Translations under genes and position numbers: made by a program
Shown: piece by piece, positions 27,902 through 37,320 of the stretch
How the letters are laid out: each line of letters opens with the position of its first letter
Numbering within the stretch: the first letter of the stretch is position 1
NCBI GenBank assembly: GCA_004144345.1
Contig: SEEL01000001.1
Coordinates: 1-64,000 of the forward strand
Origin: Hyphomicrobiales bacterium
GTDB lineage: Bacteria > Pseudomonadota > Alphaproteobacteria > Rhizobiales > Devosiaceae
DNA length: 64,000 bases
Reading direction: 5' to 3'
The notes under the pieces: generated by a model
The model's input: the letters and a program-made list of their open reading frames with translations, nothing else
Databases searched by the model: none
What the model was told of the DNA's origin: nothing

Positions 27902-30046
27902 ATGTTTACTGCGCTGGGGAGCCCGAAAGGCGCCCTGATCGGCTTGTCATCGGCCGCGCTGATCGTTGCGATTACCTATTCGCTGCATGCCGCTACCTAT
28001 TCGCTGCATGCCGCACCGGCCCCGCAAATGGCGCTGGTGCAGCCGGCGCCTGTTGGCGCGCCCTCACCGACAGTTGAAGTGGCCGAGGCGGCGCCCGCCG
28101 CGATCGACCAATTGATCACCGGCGCGGTGAGCGATGCGCCCTCCCCCACGACGCAGTTCATGCCCGGACCGCTCGGCAGCAGCGGTTTTGCCGCGGCGCT
28201 GGATTTGCTCAAGGACAAGAAATACGCCGATGCCTATGCGGCGGCGCGCAGTCTCGAGAGCGATGTCGAGCGGCGCACCATCCAATGGGCCGCGATCAAT
28301 TACGGCAATGGCGCCATCGCGCCGGCCAGCATCAAGGCGTTCGAGGCGGATGCGCCGGACTTCGTCGGCACGACTTTCCGCACGCGGCTCGAGCAGGCCC
28401 TGCTCAAGGCGGACGCGACGGGCGCGGACATCATCAAATATCTGGGCGGAGCGATGCCCAATACGCTCGACGCGCAGCTGGCGCTGGCCAGCGCCTATGT
28501 CGCGGACGGGCAGACGAAGCGGGCCGCCGGCATTGCGCGCGAGATCTGGGTGGGGCAGTTCCTCGACCAGGCGAGCGAGACGCGCGTGCTCGACCGGCTG
28601 GGCGAGCTGCTGACGCCGGCCGATCACTGGAACCGCGCCATGCATCTGATGATGCATGACCGGGCGACGGCGACCGAGCGGCTGTTCAAATTCATGAGCC
28701 CGGCGCAGCAGTCGCTGGCGGTGGCGCGCAATGCGGTGTCGCGCAATGCCAAGGACGCCAAGAAGCTGCTCGATGCGGTGGACGCGTCGATGCAGACCAA
28801 CGCGGTCTACTATTTCTCGCGGGCGCAGCGGGCGGTGCAGTTCGAGCTGTGGGACGATGCGATCGCGTTCTTCGACAAGGGCAAGGCGAGCGATCCCGAC
28901 GCGGCGGAGTGGTGGTATGAGCGGCAGAAGCTGACGCGGCTGCTGCTCGGCCAGGGCGACTACAAGCGCGCCTACAAGGCGGCCGCCGGCTTCAACGACG
29001 GGCCGGAGGGGCGCGTGGTCGAGGCACAGTTCCATGCCGGCTACATCGCTCTGAGCTTTCTCAACGACGCCAAGGGCGCGGCCAAGCACTTTGCGCGCAT
29101 GACGGAATTCGCGACGCTGCCCGACAGCGTGACGCAGGCGAACTATTGGCTGGGGCGCGCGCTCAGCAAGGCCGGCGATGCGGCGGGCGCCAAGGCGGCG
29201 TTCGACGTCGCGGCAGGCTACCCCACGGTCTATTACGGCCTGCTGGCGCGCAGCGAGCTCGGGCTCAAGCCGGTCGAGCTGCGGGCGATGCCGCCGGTGC
29301 AAGACAGCGAGACGGTGTTCGGCAATCGCGAAATGGTGCAGGCGATCAAATTGCTGGTGGCCAGCAAGGAGACCGACAAGGCGGCGACGCTGCTGCGCAA
29401 CCTGGCACAAGGGCTGAAATCGGGTGGCGAGCTGGCGCTGGCGGCGCGGCTGGCGCAATCGATCGACGCGCATCACCTGGCGATCTCGATTGCCGACATC
29501 GCCGACCGGCGCGGCGCGCCGATGGATCTGTTCAGCTTCCCCAAGGACGGGCTGCCGTCCAACCAGATCGCCTCGACCGACAAGGCGGCCGTCTATGCGG
29601 TGGCGCGACAGGAGAGCCGGTTCCAGGTGAACGCGATTTCGTCGGCGGGGGCGCGCGGGCTGATGCAACTGATGCCGGGCACGGCCAAGGACACGGCCAA
29701 GAAAATCGGCCTCGACTATTCGCCGGCCAAGCTCACCAGCGATCCGGCCTACAACACGCAGCTCGGCTCGACCTATCTGGGCGACCAGCTGTCCCGCTAT
29801 GACGGCTCGCTGCTGCTGGCCGCGGCGGCCTACAATGCCGGGCCGGGCAATGCCAACAAATGGATCACCGCCTTTGGCGACCCGCGCGCCGACGAGGTCG
29901 ATCCGGTGGTGTGGGTCGAGATGATCCCCTTCGCCGAGACGCGCAAGTATGTGCAGCGGGTGTTCGGCAATTACCTCGTCTACCGGGCGCGGCTGGGTGG
30001 CGGCGAGATCAGCGTCGAGGACGCGATGCACTCGATCAACGGGTAG
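27902..30046 (+). CDS. slt: Soluble lytic murein transglycosylase
   Basis: This enzyme cleaves the MurNAc-GlcNAc bond in peptidoglycan with 1,6-anhydro ring formation. The 714-residue product has an N-terminal hydrophobic segment (about 10-40), a large superhelical U-shaped region of TPR-like helices (about 80-540), and a C-terminal SLT domain with catalytic Glu in VARQESRF (about 570), [14 protein letters not shown] and [16 protein letters not shown] 27902 is chosen because upstream codons are not conserved in the family. The anchor contains a nearly perfect 20-bp tandem duplication (TYSLHAA twice). Confidence 0.93.
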   Translation: MFTALGSPKGALIGLSSAALIVAITYSLHAATYSLHAAPAPQMALVQPAPVGAPSPTVEVAEAAPAAIDQLITGAVSDAPSPTTQFMPGPLGSSGFAAALDLLKDKKYADAYAAARSLESDVERRTIQWAAINYGNGAIAPASIKAFEADAPDFVGTTFRTRLEQALLKADATGADIIKYLGGAMPNTLDAQLALASAYVADGQTKRAAGIAREIWVGQFLDQASETRVLDRLGELLTPADHWNRAMHLMMHDRATATERLFKFMSPAQQSLAVARNAVSRNAKDAKKLLDAVDASMQTNAVYYFSRAQRAVQFELWDDAIAFFDKGKASDPDAAEWWYERQKLTRLLLGQGDYKRAYKAAAGFNDGPEGRVVEAQFHAGYIALSFLNDAKGAAKHFARMTEFATLPDSVTQANYWLGRALSKAGDAAGAKAAFDVAAGYPTVYYGLLARSELGLKPVELRAMPPVQDSETVFGNREMVQAIKLLVASKETDKAATLLRNLAQGLKSGGELALAARLAQSIDAHHLAISIADIADRRGAPMDLFSFPKDGLPSNQIASTDKAAVYAVARQESRFQVNAISSAGARGLMQLMPGTAKDTAKKIGLDYSPAKLTSDPAYNTQLGSTYLGDQLSRYDGSLLLAAAAYNAGPGNANKWITAFGDPRADEVDPVVWVEMIPFAETRKYVQRVFGNYLVYRARLGGGEISVEDAMHSING
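27974..28015 (+). repeat. 21-bp tandem duplication in the slt signal region
   Basis: Two adjacent copies of ACCTATTCGCTGCATGCCGC plus one further base (T in the first, A in the second), encoding TYSLHAA twice. In frame, so it adds seven residues after the hydrophobic segment. Confidence 0.9.
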
Positions 30047-30079
30047 GCGGCACTAGCGATCTCGGCTAGTTTTGTGGGC

Positions 30080-31015
30080 ATGAGCAAGACGCGTCCCCTG
30101 CCCGCCGACCATGCCGACTTCGCGAATTTGCCGGTGACCCTCGTGACGGTGGGCGCGGCTTCCGAACGGGTGGCGGTGCATGTCGCGGGGCAGCTGTCGC
30201 CGGGCCGTGTGCCGCTGGTATGCGTCGCCGGCTACAATCGTAACATGGCGGACTGGGGCGATTTCCTGCGCCTCGCGCGGCAGGAATTGCGCGACGCAAC
30301 GCCAATCGTGCTGGTCGACCTCAAGGGGCGTGGCCGCTCGACCGATCGGGCCGGTGCAGCACAATATTCTTCGCTCGCCGATGCGCGCGATTTGAGCGAG
30401 ACGATGCGGGCGCTGGCGATCGAGCGGGCAGTGTTCGCCGGACAGGGCTATGGCGGCCAGGTGCTGATGGCGCTGGCCGCGCAGCGGCCTTCTGTGATGG
30501 CCGGCACGGTGCTGGTCGATGCCGGGCCGGTGTCGGATTCACGCGGGCTGGTGCGGCTGCGCGTGACGCTCAACGACCTCATGGGGGTGCGCGGTGAAGC
30601 GAGCCTCCGGCCGATGCTGCGCCGCATGGTGGCGGCGGACTATCCGGGGGTGCCCGAGCCGGTGCTCGACCGGCTGATCTTCCGCAGCCATTTCGTCGAC
30701 AAGCGCGGCCGGCTGCAGCCGCTGTTCGACCCGGCGCTGATCAAGCTGCTGGAGCCGTTCGATCTCGACGATGTGCTGGTGGCGCAATGGCCGCTGTTCG
30801 ATGCGCTGAGCGCGGCGCCGCTGATGATGATGCGCACGCAACTGACACAGCAATTGCGGCGCGAGACGTTCGACGAGATGATGAAGCGGCGGCGCGACGC
30901 GGAGGCTTTCATCATCGAGAGCCAGGGCTCGCCTGCCCTGCTCGATGCGATCGAGGATGTGCAGCCGATCACCGATTTCGTGCGGCGCGCGACCGGATTG
31001 AAGAAGGCGGCCTAG
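30080..31015 (+). CDS. Alpha/beta-hydrolase-fold protein lacking the nucleophile
   Basis: A 311-residue protein with the alpha/beta-hydrolase pattern: VPLVCVAGYNRNMADW in the oxyanion-loop position, IVLVDLKGRGRSTD, and an elbow AVFAGQGYGGQVLMAL. The nucleophile position of GxSxG (residue 123) is glycine, and the C-terminal catalytic His region reads IIESQGSPALLDA with no histidine. Either a pseudoenzyme or a fold used for binding. ATG 30080 is preferred over GTG two codons upstream. It lies 33 bp after slt in the same direction and converges on the next gene with 4-bp overlap. Confidence 0.75.
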   Translation: MSKTRPLPADHADFANLPVTLVTVGAASERVAVHVAGQLSPGRVPLVCVAGYNRNMADWGDFLRLARQELRDATPIVLVDLKGRGRSTDRAGAAQYSSLADARDLSETMRALAIERAVFAGQGYGGQVLMALAAQRPSVMAGTVLVDAGPVSDSRGLVRLRVTLNDLMGVRGEASLRPMLRRMVAADYPGVPEPVLDRLIFRSHFVDKRGRLQPLFDPALIKLLEPFDLDDVLVAQWPLFDALSAAPLMMMRTQLTQQLRRETFDEMMKRRRDAEAFIIESQGSPALLDAIEDVQPITDFVRRATGLKKAA

Positions 31016-32070
31016 CCGTCGACGGCAGCGGCGAGCTGGCGCGCCTGGGCCTGCCAGTTCTCATGGCCGATGCGGCCGCGCGCAAAGACGTGGTTTTCCA
31101 TCCACAGCACTTCGGCCTCGCTCCAGGCGGCGATCTGGTCGAAGTGGAAGACGCCCAGATTGTTGAGCGTCGACTCATCGAGACCACCAAGGCCCGTGAT
31201 CTGCTTGAGGTCGTCCTTGCCACCAAGGCGGGGACGGACGAGGCCGAGCGGCTTGCCGCCAGCGGCCGGCGTAGCGCCGGTGGTTTGCGACAGCACCTGC
31301 TCGACGGCCGCTGTTGCCGCCGCGACGGCGACACCGACATCGTGCAGTTCGGGCGCATCGGGCATGGCGCGGGCGCGGGTCCGGCTCCAGCCGCCCTCGA
31401 TGGCGCGCATGGCCGCATCCTCGTCGTCTTCAACGATGCGCGGAGCGACCGGCGCAACCGGCGCAACCGGCGGAGGCTCGGCCGCAGCAACAACGGGCGC
31501 GAGCGGCGTGAACGGCGTCGCGTCCCTGCCCTTGATCCGGCCGGACCAGGCCACGCCGGGCCGCAGAGCGGGTGTCGCGGCGAAGACAGGTTCCTCAGGC
31601 GGCAGACTAGAAGGCTGCTCCACAACGATCGCCGGCTCGGGGGCAAGATCCGCAGCGGACGGCGGCTCGACGATGATTGCCGCGGCCTCGGCCGCGATCG
31701 GCGTTGACGCCATGGCGACAAACAGATCGGCCGGCGGCGCAATGACGGGAATGGTGACCGGCGGGAGCGCGTCAGTAACAGCTGGCGCCGTCGGGGTAGT
31801 CTCCGGGTCCGGCGGGACTTCGGCGACCGCCGGAGCCACTGCAGCAACCGGCGCGGATGGCGGATCGCTGGCGACGGGGACGATCACCGGGGCTTTCACC
31901 AACGCGTCGGCGGGCTCGCCGGTGACCGCGGCCAGGCGCTCGGCGGGAATGGTCGTAACCGCGGGCCTGCGTGCGGTCACGCGATGGGCCAGGTAGCCGA
32001 CGGCCCAGCCGGCGATGTAGGCCACCGCCAACAGCGTTGCGACTTCAGCGATGTGGATGACGCTCGACAT
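31012..32070 (-). CDS. Membrane-anchored helix-hairpin-helix protein
   Basis: A 352-residue protein. It has one N-terminal transmembrane segment (about 5-27), a long Ala/Pro/Val-rich low-complexity linker (about 40-270) and a C-terminal helix-hairpin-helix-like domain (about 285-350): DDLKQITGLGGLDESTLNNLG, then FHFDQIAAWSEAEVLWMEN and GHENWQAQARQLA. Such C-terminal domains occur in proteins annotated as NuoE-like or flap-endonuclease-like. It follows a 36-residue membrane protein by 6 bp and a giant OmpA-like gene. Role unknown. Confidence 0.75.
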   Translation of the reverse strand: MSSVIHIAEVATLLAVAYIAGWAVGYLAHRVTARRPAVTTIPAERLAAVTGEPADALVKAPVIVPVASDPPSAPVAAVAPAVAEVPPDPETTPTAPAVTDALPPVTIPVIAPPADLFVAMASTPIAAEAAAIIVEPPSAADLAPEPAIVVEQPSSLPPEEPVFAATPALRPGVAWSGRIKGRDATPFTPLAPVVAAAEPPPVAPVAPVAPRIVEDDEDAAMRAIEGGWSRTRARAMPDAPELHDVGVAVAAATAAVEQVLSQTTGATPAAGGKPLGLVRPRLGGKDDLKQITGLGGLDESTLNNLGVFHFDQIAAWSEAEVLWMENHVFARGRIGHENWQAQARQLAAAVDG

Positions 32071-32076
32071 CGCTGA

Positions 32077-32187
32077 TTATTGCTTCCGCGGCGCGTAGCC
32101 GAACCAGCCCGCAACGAGGCCGATCAGCAATGCACCGGCGGCATAGGGCCAGTACATTTCGAGGAGGTAGGTCAATGAATCCAGCAT
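32077..32187 (-). CDS. 36-residue single-pass membrane protein
   Basis: MLDSLTYLLEMYWPYAAGAL begins a short protein whose residues about 12-30 form one transmembrane helix, ending with the basic GYAPRKQ. GAGGAAT lies about seven bases before the ATG, which is four bases after the OmpA-like stop. Tight spacing on both sides (6 bp to the HHH protein) supports a real translated gene. Function unknown; a subunit or stabiliser of the neighbouring envelope proteins is possible. Confidence 0.6.
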   Translation of the reverse strand: MLDSLTYLLEMYWPYAAGALLIGLVAGWFGYAPRKQ

Positions 32188-32191
32188 CGGC

Positions 32192-35100
32192 CTATTCCTC
32201 GGAGATGGAGAAGGCGATGCGGCGGTTCTGCGCCTTGCCTTCGCGGGTGTCGTTGGAGGCGATCGGCTGCGACTCGCCATAGCCCTCGGCATAGAGCCGC
32301 TCGATGGAGACGCCGCGCTCGATCAACGCCTCGATCACGGCTTCGGCGCGCGACACGGACAGAGCGAGGTTGAGGTCCTCGGCGCCATCGGCATCGGTGT
32401 GGCCTTCGACATGGACCGACGCCGACGGGCAGATGGCGAGATCGACCGCCAGCTTGTCGAGGATCGGCAACGACGTTTCGGTGAGCGTGGCGCTGCCCGA
32501 CTGGAAGGTGATGGCATTGAGACGCTCAAGCGCCGCCACATGGTCGCGGCAGATTTCAAGCGGCGGCATCTGGTCGACGAAAACCGACCAATCCGCGCCC
32601 TTGGGCAGCGAGGCAACAAGCGCGCGGACGGCGTCGAGCGTTTCGGGCTGCTCGGCGAGGCCGCGCAGCCACCAGCGGTCGCCATCGAAGCCGAGGCGGC
32701 CTTCATTGAGCTGGGTGAGCGCATTGAGGCCGGCAGTGCCGCTGGCGATGAAATCGTCCGGCAGATTGGCTTCGACGCGCAGGGCATCGGCGGGGACATT
32801 GCCGGCGATGACGCCGAAATAGGCCGCCGTGGCATCGGCCGGGACGCTGCCCAGCAAGGCGATGGGCTGGCCGCCCTCCTTCTTGGCCTCGAACGCGAAG
32901 CGCGCGGGCAGCTGGTCGACGACGGTGAGACCGCGATCCTCGGCGGCCGGTTCAGCAACGGGCTCGGCGGACGGTTCAGCAGAGACGGCAGCGACTGGTT
33001 CTTCAGAGGCCGGCTCGATCGGAGCTGCTTCGGACGATGCCGGTTCAGAACTTGATTCCAGTGACGGCTCGACCGTCGGTTCCTCGCTCGATGCCACCGG
33101 CTCGGCCGGGGGCGGCTCGCTGCTGGCCGGCTCACTGCTCGGCGCCGGTTCGACGATCGGCGCGGGCGGCGTGTAGCCGGAGATCGCGCTGGTCCACAGC
33201 GCGCCGTTGCGGCTGCCCTTGAGCAGCGCAGCGACCACGGCCTCGCCATCGGTTTGCGAGGCGACTTCGCCGGTGAGGATCCAGCGGCTGCCATCGAACA
33301 TGGCGCGGCCGCTCTGCAGCAGGTTCAGCGCTTCGAGACCGGCGAGCAGATCGTCGGCAAAACCGGCGGGTTCGCCCGAAGCGATCGCCGTGCTGTCGCG
33401 CAGTACGGTGCCGGCGCGGACGGCGGCAAAGCTCTGCAGCGCATCGTTGGGCACATAGCCGCTGAGTTCGACGGCGCCATCGGGCGCGCGGGTCGCCGAC
33501 CAGAGATAGGGCGTGACGACCGGGGCGGAATCGCGCGCCTGGATCGTGACCTGCCAATTGGCGGCATTGGTCCGGGCGCTGAGCGCGGTCTGGATAGCGT
33601 CGCGCGATCCGGCATCGGCCACGGCGCCGGTGAGCGTCCAGCGATTGCCGTTGAGGCCGAGCGAGCCCTCATCGAGGGCCAGCAGCGCATCGAGTCCGGC
33701 GGCGGCGCTGGTGCCGAAATCGGCGGGGGCGCCGGCGCCGAGCACGGTGCGATCCGAGGCAGACGCGGCGCGCACGAGGAGATAGCGCTTGAAGCCGTCG
33801 CTGGGCGCGAAGCCGGTGAAGCTCACACTGCCATCGGCAGGTTTCTGGGCGCGCCAGACATAGGGCGAGATGGTCGGCAGCGCAGCGGCCGCCTGCTGCT
33901 CAGGCAAGCGCACGACATAGGTCCAGCCCATGGTGCGCAGGCCCGCCACCGAATAGGCGGCGTCGGCGGCAAAGCCCTTCTGCGGCGTGCTGGCGACGCC
34001 TTCGATCGACCAGTTCTTGCCGTCATAGGTGAGCGAACCGGAATCGAGGAGCGCGAGGATTTCGAGGCCCTTGCCGGCGAGGAAGGCGAAATTGTCCGGC
34101 GCGCCATCGGCGGGATCGGTCCGGTCGGCGGCAAGCTCCGCGATGTTGGCGGCGAGCGCGGCGCGCGTCGCCTCGTCGGGCACATAGCCGGTGAGCGTGG
34201 TGGCGCCATTGGCCGCCTTGACCGCGGCGAAAGTGAACGGCACGGCGACCGGCGGGCTGAACTCGGCGGCAGCGAGCGTGAGCCCTTGCGGCGCGCCTTC
34301 GGCAGCGAGCGCCTGTGCGGCGCGGAAGGCAGCAACGGTAGACGCCCTGCCCCCGATGCTGAGGCGCGTGCCCTTCAGATCGGCGCGGCCTTCGCTGAGC
34401 TGCCCCAGCGCTTCGAGCGCGAAATCGATGCCCGAGGCAAAGCGGTCGGGCGCACCGCGGCCGAGCTGCAGATCGCCAGTGACAGCGCCCGGCAGCGCCG
34501 TGAGTCGATCGCGAGTCGCGGCGTCCGGCACGAAGCCGGTGAAGGTGAGCGCGGCGCCGGATTTCTCGATGGCGAGGGCGAAATCGGCAATGCGGGCTGG
34601 CTCGAGAGTCGCCGCGCCGCCGAGGGCGGTAAGCGCGGTGGTCGCGGCTGTGGCGATTTCGGCGCTGGCGGGGGCGCCGGTGAGCGTGATCGTCTCGCCA
34701 TTGATGGCGGCTTCCCCCTGCTCCAGCGTGAGCAGGGTTTTCAGCAATTCCAATGCGTTAGCGGCGAAAGTTGCGGGTTCACCCGAGGCAAGGACGAGGC
34801 TGGTCGAGACCGGGACGTTGGCCGGCGCGACGGCGCGCAGCTCCTCCTCGAGTTCGGGCCCAGGAATATTGCCCGACAGAGCGAGGCTGGTGCCGTCCCA
34901 AGTGGCGGTCCAGACATAGGGCGAGGCGAGCGGCGGCACGATGGTGAGCGCGGCGAGCCGGAATTCGGCCGGCACCTGCTGGCGCAGCGAGTCGAGGAAG
35001 CCAAAAGCCTCGGCGGAGCGGGCGCGGCCGGAAATGCTGAGCGAGAGATCGGCGAGCTCGATCTCGCCCTGATCCATCTGCTTGAGGGCCGCGAGGCCGA

Positions 35101-35566
35101 ATTTCGCTGCAGATTCAAAGGAGGTGGCGTCGGGGCCGCCGGACAATAACCGCGTCGTGTCGGTGGCGCCGGCGGCTTCAGCCATGAGCGCGGCGTGGAC
35201 GGCTTCATTGGGATAGCCACCCGTCAGGGTCATCGCCTCGCCGGCGACACTGGCCGAGAAGGGGAACGGGCTGACGAATTCGGCAAGAACGATCTCGGAA
35301 TTGACGGCGCGGACGCCGTGAACAGCAGCGACGCGGGTCACCGCATCGTCGATCATCTGCTGGTCGGTGGCGGTGCCGCCAAGGATGGCATCGCGGCCGT
35401 CGATGCGCAGCGAGGTCCAGCCGAAATTGCCGGTCGCGAGCGAGGTGCCGATGCGGGTTTCAAGATCCGTCGCGAGGGGCGCCCCGGTCTGCATGAGCGC
35501 CAGCGCGGTGCCTCCCGCAACTGTCACAACACCCGGAATCAGCCATTTGAAGAATGTGCTGGCCAT
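32192..35566 (-). CDS. Giant OmpA-family protein with BON-like repeats
   Basis: An 1124-residue envelope protein. N-terminal hydrophobic signal anchor (about 5-25). Then about ten degenerate repeats of 90-110 residues, each with a BON-like strand-helix pattern and a recurring YxW-x(5-10)-G-x(3)-LSGxIP or TGxVP element (for example YVWTATWDGTSLALSG, FTGFVPDAAT, LTGYVPDEA, LSGYVPNDAL). Then a Glu/Pro/Ser linker (about 805-877), a last repeat, and an OmpA/MotB peptidoglycan-binding domain (about 1010-1120; ITFQSGSATL...VHVEGHTDADG, NRRIAFSI). AGGGGG precedes the ATG. OmpA domains bind diaminopimelate in peptidoglycan; the repeats may bind lipid or protein. Substrate unknown. Confidence 0.85.
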   Translation of the reverse strand: MASTFFKWLIPGVVTVAGGTALALMQTGAPLATDLETRIGTSLATGNFGWTSLRIDGRDAILGGTATDQQMIDDAVTRVAAVHGVRAVNSEIVLAEFVSPFPFSASVAGEAMTLTGGYPNEAVHAALMAEAAGATDTTRLLSGGPDATSFESAAKFGLAALKQMDQGEIELADLSLSISGRARSAEAFGFLDSLRQQVPAEFRLAALTIVPPLASPYVWTATWDGTSLALSGNIPGPELEEELRAVAPANVPVSTSLVLASGEPATFAANALELLKTLLTLEQGEAAINGETITLTGAPASAEIATAATTALTALGGAATLEPARIADFALAIEKSGAALTFTGFVPDAATRDRLTALPGAVTGDLQLGRGAPDRFASGIDFALEALGQLSEGRADLKGTRLSIGGRASTVAAFRAAQALAAEGAPQGLTLAAAEFSPPVAVPFTFAAVKAANGATTLTGYVPDEATRAALAANIAELAADRTDPADGAPDNFAFLAGKGLEILALLDSGSLTYDGKNWSIEGVASTPQKGFAADAAYSVAGLRTMGWTYVVRLPEQQAAAALPTISPYVWRAQKPADGSVSFTGFAPSDGFKRYLLVRAASASDRTVLGAGAPADFGTSAAAGLDALLALDEGSLGLNGNRWTLTGAVADAGSRDAIQTALSARTNAANWQVTIQARDSAPVVTPYLWSATRAPDGAVELSGYVPNDALQSFAAVRAGTVLRDSTAIASGEPAGFADDLLAGLEALNLLQSGRAMFDGSRWILTGEVASQTDGEAVVAALLKGSRNGALWTSAISGYTPPAPIVEPAPSSEPASSEPPPAEPVASSEEPTVEPSLESSSEPASSEAAPIEPASEEPVAAVSAEPSAEPVAEPAAEDRGLTVVDQLPARFAFEAKKEGGQPIALLGSVPADATAAYFGVIAGNVPADALRVEANLPDDFIASGTAGLNALTQLNEGRLGFDGDRWWLRGLAEQPETLDAVRALVASLPKGADWSVFVDQMPPLEICRDHVAALERLNAITFQSGSATLTETSLPILDKLAVDLAICPSASVHVEGHTDADGAEDLNLALSVSRAEAVIEALIERGVSIERLYAEGYGESQPIASNDTREGKAQNRRIAFSISEE

Positions 35567-35714
35567 TATGCCCCCTGGAGATGCCGCCTAACTCCCGGCG
35601 CCGCTGCGATAGCAGATGCGGAAGTGCAATTAAATCCGCCTATCCAATAGTTTATCGGCATTTGTTGGGCGGCAGACCGAAATGAACGGCGGCGACTGAA
35701 CCGCGCCTGAACCC

Positions 35715-35747
35715 ACAAAAGAAAAGGCCCGGCAGAGCCGGGCCTTT
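35715..35747 (-). terminator. Rho-independent terminator of the porin gene
   Basis: A perfect 11-bp stem AAAGGCCCGGC/GCCGGGCCTTT (35723-35733 with 35737-35747) with a 3-base loop. The minus strand then reads TTTTCTTTTG. It lies 26 bp after the porin stop. Confidence 0.92.
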
Positions 35748-35772
35748 CCCAAATCCGTAGGAGCTAAAGCTC

Positions 35773-36999
35773 TTACTTGATTTCCTTGGCAGCCTTGAAG
35801 GTGGCCTTGTACGAACCGAAGTTGTCCACGTAGCCTTCGACCGACGAGGTGAACCCGCCGCCCGGAGCCCAGGCGAGACCGCCCTTGCCGTAGATCACGC
35901 TGTAGCCGCCGTCGGCAGTCGTCGACTTGTAACCAACCGCGGCAGTCGCGGTGATGGTTTCGGTGACAGCTGCGGAGACGCCGGCTTCGACCTGAGAGGC
36001 CGAGAAGCCGTCGATCGTGCCGGTGGCGTCGAAGTAACGACCACCGAGGTTGATCGTCACGCCTTCGCTGACGGTGGCAGTGGCGGAACCGCCAACACCC
36101 CACTCAGACTCAGACGTTGCTTCGCCCGAAGCGGCCAGCGTGAACATGTCGAAGGTGGCCGAAACCGAGCCGAGGACGTTCCACCAGCCCGAGCTGTCAG
36201 CAGCAACCGCGCCGACAACCTTGATCGGATCCCAAGCGCCGGTGAAACCAGCATGCACGTTCCACACGCTGGACTCGTCAACCGCACCAGAGATGTGCGC
36301 GGTGATGCCGTCGCCAGCATAGGACAGAACGCCAACAGCGGTGATGTTCGCCGAGCTGTCGAGGTTTTCGATGCCGCCACCGATCGAGAGACCGTTGCCG
36401 AGGTTCGACACGACCTGGATCACAGCGTTACCGGTGCCAACGCCATCACGGAAGCCCACGCCCGGATCGATGTCATCCGAGTGGAACAGACCGAGATAGT
36501 TCAGCGGAGCATCATCGCCCTTGTTGAAGATCGAGCTCTTCTTACCGGCCATGATCACGGTGGTATCACCGATACCAACCCAAGCCTCGTCCACGACGAC
36601 GTTCAGATTGCCATTGCCGTTCCAGCTATCGCCGAGCAGCTTGATGGTCGCGGTAGCCGGGCCGAAATCGCTCGGAGCCGACGCCACGAACTTCAGCCAG
36701 GCATCGATATCCAGATCGCTATCGGTGCCGCCGTTGGCGTAGTTGAAGTCGTCGTCGTTGTGGTCGCGCTGGAAGTGCAGGAAGTTGTTGCTGTTACCTT
36801 CGTAGTCGCCGATGGAGTAGGACATCGAGACGCCGCCGGTGATAACCAGGCAGTTGTCATCCGACGAGATCGTCAGGCCCGAAAGGCCCAGTTCGTCGCA
36901 AACGTCGAGCGACGTCACGACGCCGAGATCTGCAGCGTAGCCAGTCGTCGCCATGCCAGCAACGAACACGGAACCGAGAAGCAGGCTCCTGATTTTCAT
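35773..36999 (-). CDS. Outer-membrane porin (Hyphomicrobiales Omp2-like)
   Basis: A 408-residue porin with a signal peptide (MKIRSLLLGSVFVAGMATTG then YAADLG) and a cysteine pair near residues 33 and 49 (DVCDELG, DNCLVITGG) in the family-typical N-terminal strand. Alternating beta-strands fill the rest, ending KATFKAAKEIK. Codon use is strongly biased to C-ending codons, consistent with high expression. It has its own terminator and a long structured leader (37000-37106). General diffusion pore. Confidence 0.85.
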   Translation of the reverse strand: MKIRSLLLGSVFVAGMATTGYAADLGVVTSLDVCDELGLSGLTISSDDNCLVITGGVSMSYSIGDYEGNSNNFLHFQRDHNDDDFNYANGGTDSDLDIDAWLKFVASAPSDFGPATATIKLLGDSWNGNGNLNVVVDEAWVGIGDTTVIMAGKKSSIFNKGDDAPLNYLGLFHSDDIDPGVGFRDGVGTGNAVIQVVSNLGNGLSIGGGIENLDSSANITAVGVLSYAGDGITAHISGAVDESSVWNVHAGFTGAWDPIKVVGAVAADSSGWWNVLGSVSATFDMFTLAASGEATSESEWGVGGSATATVSEGVTINLGGRYFDATGTIDGFSASQVEAGVSAAVTETITATAAVGYKSTTADGGYSVIYGKGGLAWAPGGGFTSSVEGYVDNFGSYKATFKAAKEIK

Positions 37000-37046
37000 A
37001 ATTGACCTCCAAAGTCAGTCATTTGTTTTGCCAGGTCACCCCGGCG

Positions 37047-37106
37047 GTTTGTCGTAACGCGACCACACTATCTGTGTGTGTTGTCGTCGCGTCGCGACCG
37101 ACAAAC
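37047..37106 (-). promoter_or_regulatory. Nested dyad in the porin leader
   Basis: Outer arms GTTTGTCG (37047-37054) and CGACAAAC (37099-37106) enclose an inner imperfect hairpin ACGCGAC-cACAC/GTGT-...-GTCGtCGCGT. It lies 48-107 bp before the porin ATG, so either a structured 5' leader or a dyad operator; I cannot tell which. Confidence 0.45.
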
Positions 37107-37302
37107 GATCCCATGCATGGATTCGCATTAGCCACATTACGCAGGACCGGGAGGGGCGCAACCGCTTAAAGGCCGGAATGTGGAAGAGTGGTCATGGTTG
37201 ACCCAGCGATGTTGCAGATTCAGCACAGAATTCGAAACCACCTGTTAAGAACCTTGAATCGCGGATTAATTTACGCCCCTCCCCTCCCCTTGGTCCGGCC
37301 CC

Positions 37303-37320
37303 GCCACAGGCAATTGTGGC
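37303..37320 (+). promoter_or_regulatory. Inverted repeat upstream of the SDR gene
   Basis: GCCACA-N6-TGTGGC, about 80 bp before the SDR ATG. A candidate operator; the regulator is not identified in the window. Confidence 0.3.

Noticed and set aside
28064-30031. A 655-residue minus-strand frame across the lytic transglycosylase gene
   Set aside because: Arg/His-rich shadow of a gene with clear SLT motifs.
33254-35149. A 631-residue plus-strand frame across the OmpA-like gene
   Set aside because: Gly/Ala/Arg-rich shadow; the minus-strand frame has signal anchor, repeats and OmpA domain.
32192-35566. Repeated segments as a possible CRISPR or DNA satellite
   Set aside because: The similarity is at protein level only (degenerate BON-like units of 90-110 residues); there are no identical DNA repeats or spacers.
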